64,000 nucleotides of DNA, taken from Verpa conica (lineage: Eukaryota; Ascomycota; Pezizomycetes; Pezizales; Morchellaceae). Positions 10,415-21,031 of this stretch are shown here, piece after piece. The translations under genes and the position numbers were made by a program. Every line of letters starts with the position of its first letter. The stretch's first letter is position 1. Location of the stretch: assembly GCA_033030425.1 (NCBI GenBank), contig JAUFSD010000023.1:496001-560000 (forward strand), in the 5' to 3' direction. The notes beneath the pieces are model-generated. The model did no database searches and was not told the DNA's origin. It was given only the letters and a program-made list of their open reading frames with translations.

Positions 10415-12839
10415 TCAAAAACATTCCTCTTTTAACCTAAAAACCTTATCTGCATCCCCCTTTCCAAACTGCTTCAACCTCCCGGCCAATATTGCCACAT
10501 CATTAGTACCCACTCTCAACCTACTCTTAAAAGTATTAGCCATAGATTTGATACTAATGCCTTCTGGGTGAGCACGAAGAAGGGCGATTATCTCCTCGTC
10601 TGTGATTCCAAAGGTAGGAGTAGAAACTAGATTTATAGCTAGGTTAGCAAAGAAGTTAAAGAAATATATGGAAAAGATAATTATACTAATGGGTTGGTTA
10701 GATAAAGATGGAGGTGCCAATGCGGACCCAATTGAAGCAGCATGCTTCTGCTTCTTACTCTTCCTAGTCTGATCGTTCTCACCAACCTCGCTAGAAGATT
10801 TTCTCTTGTTTTTATTGTTACCCTCTGCAGGGACCCCAGTTTTATCACCACTCGGGTCAGAAGGTATTCTCTTATTATCCCAAACCCTCTTCCCGGGAAT
10901 ATTGAGGTTCTTGCTGGGTCCTGGAGACCTTCCATTATCCCACAACTTCCCCTCAGGAACCTTAAGCGTGTCGCTAGTCTTTAATATATTACTAGAATCT
11001 TTGTTTTGCCTACGTCTCTTTGCATCATTACTCGACTCCGAAAGTGTTGGCGAACGAGCTCTCTTCTTTGGGGCTATACCCTCAGCTAAGGGGATAGTTT
11101 CGTTTACACTCCCTTTGCCTCTTCCAGCGAACTTTGAGATAGCATGTGTAATAAAAATTGGTGGAGCTGCACCAACGGTTGGAAAAGTAGAAGACTCTTT
11201 GGTCTTTTTCTGTTTCCTCACTTGTCCTTTCTGTTTCTTGGCTGCCTCCTTCTTTTCCAGTTGTTTTGCAGCTTCTTCTATAGCAGTCTCTTTAGCAACT
11301 CGTTCAGCTTCTTTTTTGGCCTCCTCTTCTTTCTTTTTGAGTTCAAATCTACGGAATAGTTCGTCCTCGTCCTCTGATTCATCACTCTATAGACTAGTTA
11401 GTAAGAAGGTAGCAGCATAGTAGTCTACTTACAGAAGCGTAAGGATTCTTTTCTGAGTCTGAATCATAAGTATAATTCCCCTCCCTCTTCTTAAGTGCTT
11501 TAGTGACTTTTTTTCCATGTTCCTTTGCAAGGCCCTCGAGTTTATTTTTTTCTTTAATGTCGTCTTCGTAGTCGAACTCTGTACGGATGTCGAATGCATT
11601 TGCAGAGAGTTGTTCTTTCTTAACGCGGGCCTATAGAAGAGTGAGTAGTTATCGTATTATTTCCAAGATCAGTAGACCTACCTCAGTAGCCTTAAGAGCT
11701 TCTTCGTCTTCATCCCCGTCTCCGAAGCAAACAACCGCACCTATATCGTCGTCATCAAAACGATCTTCATTGTAATCAAGCTCCTCATCTCCAGCGTTAT
11801 TCTTATTGCTTTGGCCCTTAGCCGTGAAGATCTTCTTTGTGGTAGCAATTCTTGAATTCTTATTATAAGCTTCCTGTTCCACCGCTGTGAGTTCTTCTGT
11901 TTCCACAAATTCCTCCTTCTTGACCCCACTCTTCAACCAACTCGGCAGTGCCCCTGCTGCCTTCCTCTTCTTCTCCGCTACAGCTATCTCTTCTTTGGTG
12001 AGCTTATGGTGTCTCTTGATCTCCGTGAATTTATACCATTTCTCGACCGGTATCATATTAAAAGTAGAAATAGTAGCATCAAAATCCAACAACATAAATG
12101 TCCCATTAGACATGGCATGTTCCCGCTGTCCCTTCCATGTATTGGTATTATCATAATCCTCAATAAACCATGGAAACTCCTCCTCATACCTAATACGCTT
12201 ATTCGCCGCATCAGCAACCCTATGTACCTGCTGGGTCTTCTTCACAAATGCCATCTTCTTCTTTTCACGAGCTCCCCCATCTGGCGCAATCTTGGCGAGT
12301 TGTTCAGCCTTAATACGTGCTCTCTCAGCCCTAAACGCATTCTGCTCTTCTTTCTCCGTATCTACTTCTACTTCTTTCGGAACCAACTTAGCCGCATCAG
12401 TCTCCATAACACCTCCAAGAGGTGCAGTTGGGTCACGACGGTGCAGCCTAATTGGTCTTTTAAACTCCTCGGGGTTCGTCACATCCACTTTTCTCGGTAC
12501 TGCGACTGTCCTGTTCCCGAATCTGTCTGTGGGGTCTGGTACCTGATCATATTGTTTTGGATGTAGACGCATCACATGGTATCGCTGTCCTGCTAGTAGT
12601 GCCTTTTTCGTAGTCACTAATTTGTATGATATCCACTCTTCAGGATTAAGTTCCTCTTCTGGTGTCGGTATAGCAGTTGGAGCTTTTGCAGTAGTGGTTG
12701 AGTTAGCTTTTGGGGCGCGACTTTCTATCGGCCTACGGGGGGGGCGGCGAGTCATGAGGGGATTGTCGTTAGTTTTCCAGCGGGCAATTTTGGGGGGGAT
12801 TGGGGGGGGACCCATGAGGGATTGTGGATTAGATGCCAT
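10415..12839 (-). CDS. TFG1: Transcription initiation factor TFIIF large subunit (RAP74/Tfg1)
   Basis: Largest subunit of TFIIF, which binds RNA polymerase II and helps place it in the pre-initiation complex. Exons (minus strand): 12839-11682, 11630-11433, 11386-10687, 10626-10415, giving 755 residues. The N-terminal dimerisation region includes KLVTTKKALLAGQRYHVMR and the block FPWFIEDYDNTNTWKGQRE, both characteristic of RAP74. A long charged lysine/glutamate linker follows. The C-terminus (GITDEEIIALLRAHPEG...VFRLKEECF) matches the small winged-helix domain. The last intron, 10627-10686, is 60 nt with a CTAAC branch motif and no in-frame stop, so it also reads through; splicing it removes a hydrophobic insert (IIIFSIYFFNFF) that is foreign to the family. 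Start: first ATG before MASNPQSLMGPPPIPPK. Confidence 0.92.
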
Positions 12840-14381
12840 CTTGGGGAGCTGTCTGAGCTACTGATGAATTTTTAAGAACCTGAAATCGTAGGGTTGGTTT
12901 AGTAGTGAAAGAAGATAATCCTTCTAGTCCTATGTGGTGAAGTGAACGCTGTCAAAGAAACAAATGTGAGATGATGTATATAGACGGGAGAGAAAAAAAA
13001 GATAGAAGGTGGAGGGTGGTGGAGGAGGGCAACAAAGACATAGAAAGAGGCTCTGCGGGTAGTCCTGTGTGCGTGATTAGCTTAGGGCCCACACCCCACA
13101 ATCCATAGTACATGTACACGTATGTTTGAACGAGGAACTCAGACGTTACCCAACTTAAAAATAACAAACACCAGCAGCTGGCAGTAGTATAGATTATACA
13201 ACATAAGATAATTACATATAGATTAGGGAGAGGAGGGCTACATAAAGTATTACTCGATCTATTATATAGATTATTACCTGATTGATTGATTCCCCATGAT
13301 ACAAAGATCGTTACTTATTAGAGGGGCTCTTCTCTATAATTGGGCACCGTTCAAATATTAATAAAACAGATACATACGAGTGTAGAGAAAAAACCTAGTG
13401 AAATAACCTAGTGAAATAACCTCCGAATATTTCAGTATATAGAATGAGATGTACCTGGTACTTATCATCTACTCCTACACCCTCCCTTCTTGGTGCCCTT
13501 AGAGTATTTCTCTAATTCTAGTAAATTTAAAAAGTCCAAGTTATCTAAGAGTGAACCTTAAGTAAACGGTATAAATAAAGAGCCAGCCGACTATCACGTG
13601 AAAGACCACTTACCTAAAAATCACAAACCATGAGCTATCATCACCGCACTAGCAAACATGCAAAGGCCCGACAGCAAGGAAACTTCATAAAGCTATATAT
13701 ATGCCCCTACTCTACATTATGTATAGTCGTTTCTAATAGGTACACTGCAGATTATCCAGCCGTCACCACACTGCCGTCATGGTCGCAACCGTAGAACCAC
13801 AGGCTATACGTCCTCCTATTCCACCTTTTTCTAATTACCATTCATAGCTTTACTCTAGCTACCCAACCTGCTTATTAGGTGAGTGACTTGAGGTCCGGTA
13901 GGTCCTTCCTGATAATAGTCACTACTCACTATTTCGGTCTTTAGGCACTCTAAGAGTAAGGATCAAAAGGGAGGCCGGGGTATTGAATTCTAATCCTAAA
14001 TATATTCTTATAACGAGTAGTCTATTGGTACGTAACTAGCCGCTACCATAGTATAGATTGCAGGTTCTTAACTTGTATGCTGCAAATAGATTAAATAGAG
14101 GGACCCTGTCGTCACGTGCTCTTGTAAAATGAGCGCCAAGCCAATATTGGGCGGGATGACTAATTGGCCTAGGGTGGCTGGCAACCGAGCGTCACCCCCC
14201 AACCACCTCCTTTATGCTGCAACCACGAGCAGATATATGAACCCAGGCACCTCAGCTCTGGCTCTACTAGCGATGCCAACGTTCCTTCCTACAGAAGTCA
14301 GGTGACTGATTGATCTATCAGCAAAGGAGTCGCTTCGCAGCTTACCCGGCCATCTCCCAAGGACCCCACTCGTCCTCCGTC
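12840..14381. other. Divergent intergenic region between TFIIF and an unknown gene
   Basis: Promoter space for the TFIIF gene (leftward) and the seven-exon unknown gene (rightward). It contains CACGTG sites at about 13,595 and at 14113-14118 and a small direct duplication of CCTAGTGAAATAA at about 13,394-13,420. No credible coding region was seen. Confidence 0.55.
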
Positions 14382-16636
14382 ATGTCTTCAGCTTCTAAGC
14401 ACTTCTACTTTGATCACTGCCCCCCAGTCAAATGGAACATACATGACTTTCTGGATGCTTCTCTGAAGCAGTCAACAACTAACACAACCCAGTTCGATTT
14501 CCTAGAAGCACTAAAAAGCTATCGCCAATTTCTTGTCGCGCAAAGGGAATGTGACGACAATGAGCGCCAGCTTGCTGCCAAAATCTTATTAAACAACTAT
14601 AACAAACGGGTATGTAAACCATCGCACAAACCACCGGCCTTCCTGTTCTGCTTTCAAAATGCTAGTCCGCTTAGCCAGCGCTAGCCCCACCGGGCCCCAG
14701 ACTACCTTTTGGTGTCTGTTCTCTGATCCGGTGGTGCCACCGGACCCCAGATTACCTTTTGGTATCTGTTCTCTGATCCGGTGGTTTCACTGGGCCCCAG
14801 ATTACCTTTTGGTATCTGTTCTCCGATCCAGTGGCATCGGCCATAATTCTACTTATATTTGATGGTTTTACGCGTATAGGGCCGTTCCTCCGATAAATCT
14901 CGGGCCTCCAACTGGGCCGAGAGCCGTAATCTCACTGGAAGAAAACTATCTGGCAAGAGACAAATTCAGCGGAGCTCAACCTCATCACGTAAGAAGCCAT
15001 CGAAGCAAGCCGGAAGGGTTGTTATCGGGACTTATGTTAGGGGAAGTATCAACAATTCAAAAATCAAAAATTCGCCAATTGTATGGAACTTTCCTCTGTC
15101 TTATGGCAAGGTTAAGTCTAACTTCGATTAGGTGGCTTCTGAAACCCCTGATGATGATAGTCACATCGATACCGATGACGATGCAGTTACCGGCCTCGGG
15201 GATATCCTTGACGATCTGTCCGATGATGGGGTAGTATCTGATAGTGGTGCAATACCCGATGGGGGGGCAACATCTGATGATGGTGCAGTAAGGGAGGAAC
15301 CCTCCTCATCTCAGCGGTTTTTAGGGGTTTGTGAGGAGATCTACGGCGCGATGGAGAAAGGACCGGCCTTAGCCAGTGGAACCATTATGCAGGATATTTG
15401 TTATAATTACGCGATGCAATTGGAGAACCTCCACCTACTTCATTGGGGGATCATAGATCTCGAAGACCCTGATTTTCTAAAGCTATTCTCTAGTCCTGAG
15501 TTGGTTGAAATTAAACATAAAGTTATGACATTACCCATGCTCCCAAAAGTTCTTGACAGCCACATCCTAAGATATCACGGCGTAAGTTAGTTCCTTAATT
15601 AATTCTACTTTCGTTCATACTCAGTTTTGTTTGTGAAGGTTACCACCAGGAAAGATGCCAGGAAAATTGCTTTCACCTCTGAACATGAGGATGAAGGGTG
15701 TGATAATGACACTATGTTTCTACTACGTTGGATTAGCGATTGCTTTGACTACGTGTATGTATATATTCGAATCTATTTTTATTACTTATCATCCCATGGG
15801 TATTGACTTCAACAATTAAGTATCTCTCTCATTACGGAGTCTTATGACTTGCTTCTACAGCCGTACCCAGAAGGGTTCCTTATTTGTCTCCTGGGCAGAA
15901 TATTCGATCAGCTTTGGATCAATGACCCAAATTTGATACAGGAGCGGTATTTCCCTCTTATCCCCGTCTCCCAAACACGGACTAATTATGGTAATAACAG
16001 CGGAGAAATAACATTATTGGCTCAGAAACGCGACCCGCACCCCATTCTCCCTTACTCCGTGTTGTATGATGGGATTGTCTACACCCGCCTCAACTGTACC
16101 GTATGTGATAGGCGTCTCGCATTTGCTCTAATCGAGGTTTCGAAGCAATTTCTAGGCCTAGATGGGAAGAAATGGGAAGTAGATCAATCTAAGTTGTTTG
16201 CCGGTATGCGTGCCTGTCTGTGGGATATTGGCGAGGCTGTAGAGCACCACACCCCCACTATGAAAAAGGTAGCAGTAGTTGGGATGCTACAGGCTGGTAA
16301 GTCACCCGAAACCCTGTATAACCTAATGCTGACTTCCTAAATGTAGGCCTTGTCACCAAAGTCTTCATTATGTCATACTGGGGTTACAAGATGTATTATC
16401 TCCAACGGGGTACGTCGCGGACGTTGCCTCAATCTTTAGACAACCTACAAGAGCTTGGCGACCTTCTTACAGTGTTATGGAAGTGCAGGGTTTGTATTCC
16501 CCCTTACTCTACCAAGTCGTCGCTTATACGCTATTAGGAAATTGTGCGGTGCTCCTTTAAAGCCGTCGAAAACTACAGGAAACATGTTAAACCACACAAA
16601 GGATCTGTCAATCGCATGTCACCTAGCTTCCTTTAA
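14382..16636 (+). CDS. Unrecognised 570-residue protein, possible restriction-endonuclease-like fold
   Basis: I do not recognise this gene. Seven exons (14382-14609, 14880-15080, 15132-15581, 15639-15754, 15821-16296, 16347-16489, 16538-16636) join in phase to 570 residues with consensus-like splice sites, which argues for a real gene. It has a globular N-terminus, a basic serine-rich segment (about residues 77-142), an aspartate-rich segment (about 146-185), then a mixed alpha/beta C-terminal half. There, LAFALIEVSK is followed by a helix KLFAGMRACLWDI and strands ending in YWGYKMYYLQ. That order resembles PD-(D/E)XK nuclease-like domains, but the expected E-x-K is E-V-S-K, so activity is doubtful; this is a weak inference. 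Intron 1 (270 nt) contains three 50-bp repeats. Intron 6 uses a GTTTGT donor. Divergent from the TFIIF gene. Confidence 0.6.
14686..14835. repeat. Three tandem copies of a 50-bp unit inside an intron
   Basis: Units at 14686-14735, 14736-14785 and 14786-14835 share a core reading CCCAGATTACCTTTTGGTAT and end in GATCCGGTGG or a variant. Units 2 and 3 differ at few positions. The unit length is not a multiple of three, and the array sits entirely inside the predicted first intron (14610-14879) of the unknown gene, which explains that intron's unusual size. Confidence 0.9.
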
Positions 16637-17605
16637 TGGTAGATGTCAGAATCTCTGCGCCAACAAGAAGCCGTTGTACTACATGTAGGGGTTAAGCATA
16701 AGTATTCAGAGCCTACTCCAGTTCGAGGAGTGAGTATGCATCACGTATATAGGCTAGAGTTAGTTACTTCACTGGTAGAGCCACGTTGATCAACACCTAG
16801 AACCTTAATTAAATCTGATTTACAAAAAGCTATCACTACCTATGACTATTTAAAACTCAAGTTAGTAACTATTCCGAGCACCTACCGAAAAATCACCAAT
16901 AACTGAAATTACGGGAAATCGTGCTACAAAATAAATTAGAAGGCTTAATGTTAAAAACTTTCTAGAAATCAAGTTACCAAATACTGAGATATAAATCCAA
17001 GGTCACTAGCCTAGAATATCACGTTTCCTGGTCCCACAGGAGTTGTATTATCCATTTTACGACTTATATCACCTTCCCCTAAGTATCCCTATTATTAGTT
17101 TTCTTAAACCATATACCCAATAGCTGTACCCCCTTATCCCCTAGATAGGTAGTATAGTTAAAACTCTATACTTACCCTCTCTCTGAATTAGATACTTATG
17201 CCTACCAAGAAATTCTTTAAATATAACAGATCACGAACAGCCACCAAGGGAAAAAAAACCCCTGTCACCTCACGGGACTTGAATGAATAAATTAGTCATA
17301 AATCACGGGACTTGATACATGATGGGAAGAAAAAACTTTTTCATATCTACAGTCGAGAGTAGTGATCTGGAATTCAGCCCAGTTACCCTAACAGAAAAGC
17401 AAAACCCCAATCATCAATCATCAACCAACCTAAGAAAGTAGCATCACTCTCCGCCCCCCCTCCCGATAAAAGAAAACAATCCACGAGCATTTTGGTTTTA
17501 AGATGAAGGAGGAAAAAACATGACATGAAAAAAAAGAAAAAACCGCCCCCTAAATGTAATAACTATCTTCCAATCTTATCGACAAAAAACCCTCGATTCT
17601 TAAAA
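16637..17605. other. Intergenic region between unknown gene and eIF5B
   Basis: AT-rich convergent 3'-3' space, with short runs of A and C near 17.45-17.55 kb. No gene is visible. Confidence 0.6.
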
Positions 17606-20600
17606 CTAAGTGATGTTGAACACCTTCTTCAAATTGATAATCAGCTGCCAATCTTCCTTACTCACTTCCTCCCTAAAGTGCGTCTTTAGTGTATCGATTG
17701 TTTTCCTCGAAATGAGCGAGTATAGTGTATCCTTCTCCTCCAAGTGTCGCCCATACGTCGGTTGGTTCGGGCCCTCAATCTTGACCGCCACCGAAGGTTG
17801 GCCCTTCTTAACAATGGGGATAGCTTTATGGTTAAGCTCAATCGATGTTCTATACACCACCGTCAGTACCTGAGCTCTTGAAACACAACGCAGCAGGCTG
17901 GTAAAGGCAACATACACTCTTCCCAAATTAATAGTCTCCACCTCCCCAGTAGTTGGATTCTTCTTCACCGCACAAATCGGCGTTCCAATCCTCAAGCTCC
18001 CCTCGACAACATCCACCCCTACGACGATCGGATCCTTCTTATTAAACACTGCCACCGGATTCAAAATACACGGGAATACAGCATTTGCCGCACTTTCCTT
18101 CTTTTTCACCGCGAGCGCTTCGGCCTGGTGTGCAGTAAATGCATCAAACAAGTGATAAATAATATCAGCCGTAAAGATCTTCACACCCACATCATCCGCG
18201 TACTGCTGCGCGTCTTTATCGATCTTAACATCGAAGCATAACATCACTGCATACTCCTTATGTTTCTCCAACATAGTCCCCGCACGCATTACGTCACGCT
18301 TATAGACAGGTCCAATTGATATGGTTGCAACGGGAATCTTCGAGACGCGAAGGAACTCTAGGAGTGCCTCGAGGGACCCCAATGTTGAAGCTTGAACTGC
18401 CACGCCAGCGCCTGATGTAGATACTTTGCTAAATAATTGCTCAAGATCACTCATGACCTCTTCCTCGAGATCCTCCTCGTCGTCATCAGGGCCAACTACC
18501 AGCAGTCTCGAACCTGCAATAGCGTGCTCGAGGTCATTGGCGGCAATCTTGACACCTAGGGCAGCCTTGACTTCTTTGTGGTGAACATAAGAACCCTTAA
18601 TACGCATCTCCTTCAGCGGCTGGGGTGTTAATAGTGCACGAACAGACGTCGTAATAGCACCATTGAGACCACACATGACAATTCGATCCCCCTCGCGAAG
18701 GTAGCCGTTACTTAGGATAACGTCAATCGTAGTTCCCAGTCCCTCAATGACCTTAACCTCGAGGACGGTGCACTCGAGTTCACTGATGTACATGAGTTTC
18801 TCAGCCATGCGCTGTTGAGTAAGTGACACCAAAAGCTTCAGCATATCCGGGATACCCTCTCCGGTGTGAGCGGATGTGGGTACAAGGGATACGTATTTGC
18901 CAACATTCTTGTTCTCGTAGTAGAGGGCCGAGTTAAGACCTTGTTCTTGTAGAGCAACAATAGTCTTTTCAAGGCGGTCTTTAAACTCACTCTGGACGGA
19001 TTTCTTCTGGCGTGAGAGAGAGTCCCTGAAGCCGTTATTAGGCACTGCTTTCCAGTCATAGAGACGATCAATCTATTCATATTAGCAATTCGTCCTGTAT
19101 TCACTCTAGTTTATGCCACAAACCTTATTTAACGCAACAATAAAGGGTGTTTTCTTATCCCTAAGAAGTTGGATAGATTCGATTGTCTGCGGTTCCAACC
19201 CGTGCATGATATCAATAACCAAGATGGCAATATTACATAGCGAGCTGCCCCTGCTCCTCAAATTCGTAAAAGATTCGTGCCCCGGTGTATCAATAACCAG
19301 CAAACCCGGCACCTTAAACTCCATCTTTCCATCTTGATTTACAACAGCTGTCTTCTGCTTAATCGCCTCCATCGGGAAATAAGTCGCACCGATTTGCTGT
19401 GTGATACCACCAGCTTCACCTTCCTGCACATTCGTCTGTCGGATCTTATCCAAAAGCTTCGTCTTTCCAGTATCGACGTGCCCCAAAATACAGCAGATAG
19501 GAGAGCGCAAATCATCAACGCTGGCAGCAGCTTTAGCATCCTCGAGTTGCTTCTGACGACGGGCCGCAGCCTCCTCCTTTCGCTTCAATGCCAACTGCTG
19601 CGCAATCGTTTGGTCTTCATCTTCAGATTCATCCTCTGAATCCTCTTCTTCATCAGCAAACTTCTTAGGGGCCTGTTTGGCACCATTAGATTTTGTTGGA
19701 GCTTTGGCGGATTTTTCGGTCTCTTCCTCCTCATCGGTCTCTTGGTCCCAGGATTCCTTGACATTGCCTTCCTCATCAAGGGCTTCTTCCCAGGAGTCAA
19801 GGAGGTCGGCATCTTCTTTGGCTTTTGAGGCGGCTTTGAAAAGTATTAGTATATAAAATTATACTGAGCTCTAGTAGAGAGAAATATACCTGCTGCTTCC
19901 TCTTCTTTTTTCTTCTTTTCTTCCTCCTCCTTAGCTTTAGCTTCAGCAGCTAATCGTTCCTCTTCTTTCTTCTTCTCTTCAGCGGCCTTCGCCTCCTCCT
20001 CGGCCGCCTTGTCTACTTTCCCACCCTTCTTCTTCTTCTTGTCTACCGGTCTCTTCCTCTCTCCTGGCGCCTCGTCAAGTCCTGCAACAATCATCCCCGC
20101 ATCTCTCATCTGTTGTAACCGCAATTGTGCAAGTCTTTTTGCCTCCTTCTCCTTTGGAGTTAGGTATTTCCCCTCCTTTTTCAACTGCTCCTTCTTCAGT
20201 GCCTCTTTTTCCTTCTTACGTGCCTTTGCCTCTGCAATTTTTGCCTCCTCTTCTGCAATTCGTCGTTCTTCTTCCTCAATACGTTTTCGCTCTTCCTCTT
20301 CGAGACGCTTTATTTCCTCCTCCTGTTTTCTCCTAAGTTCCTGTTGTTTCTGGAGTGCTGCGAGAGCAGCTGGGACCTTCTTTCCTTTCTTAGCAGGTTC
20401 GGGTGCGGCGGCAGGAGTAGCCTTTTCGGCAGCTTTAGGGACCTCTGTTGCTACTGTAGTTGTAGCAGGAGTATCAGCTTTCTTTCGGGCGGCCTATATA
20501 GAATAATCAGTAACTGAACTAAAATAATGCCGGAGCTAATCCCACCTGCTCCTTCTTCCTCTGCTTCTCTCTCTCCTTCTTCTCCTTCTCCTTCTCCTTC

Positions 20601-21031
20601 TTCGACTTTACTCTCCCTCCCGCCTCATCATCATCTCCTGCCTCTGACCCCCCTTGCACACTTGACTCCTGCTGTACTACACCCTTCCCTTTCTTCCCCT
20701 TCTTCACCGGTCCAAATTCGTCATCATCGATCTCCGCAACCTCCACAGGAGCTTTTGGTACAACGGGAGGCGTATCAATCCCCGTCGGGGTTGCTGCGTC
20801 TTCAACTGGGGATTCGACTTTGGCAGCCCCACCCTTCCCCTTCTTCTTTTTCTTTTCCGCGTTCTTACGGATAGCACTCATGAGGCCTCCACCAAAATCA
20901 TCTTCTGCTGGCGCTGCACTAAGGGCTGCTGGAGGTTCTTCGGGTTTCTGCTGGGTGAGGTCTTCGCCAATCTCGTTTTCCCAGGAGTCGTCGGCGGCAG
21001 CCTTTTTGTTTTTCTTGTCCTTTTTAGCCAT
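17606..21031 (-). CDS. FUN12: Translation initiation factor eIF5B (IF2 family GTPase)
   Basis: GTPase that drives 60S subunit joining at the end of cytosolic translation initiation. Exons (minus strand): 21031-20546, 20493-19890, 19833-19124, 19072-17916, 17849-17606, giving 1,066 residues, the usual fungal size. The first 470 residues are a lysine/glutamate-rich low-complexity region (coiled-coil-like). The G domain has GHVDTGKT at about 481-488, DTPGH at 544-548 and the NKID motif at 599-602, which is split by the intron 19073-19123. Domains II-IV follow, ending [20 protein letters not shown]. The last intron (17850-17915, 66 nt) is in frame and stop-free; removing it restores [11 protein letters not shown], the conserved family segment. 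Start: first ATG before [10 protein letters not shown]. Confidence 0.96.

Noticed and set aside
12006..12566. 186-codon plus-strand frame opposite TFIIF
   Set aside because: Antisense shadow of the conserved N-terminal region of the TFIIF gene; no family features of its own.
20009..20506. 165-codon plus-strand frame opposite eIF5B
   Set aside because: It is the antisense shadow of the lysine/glutamate-rich region of eIF5B, giving serine/phenylalanine-rich nonsense.
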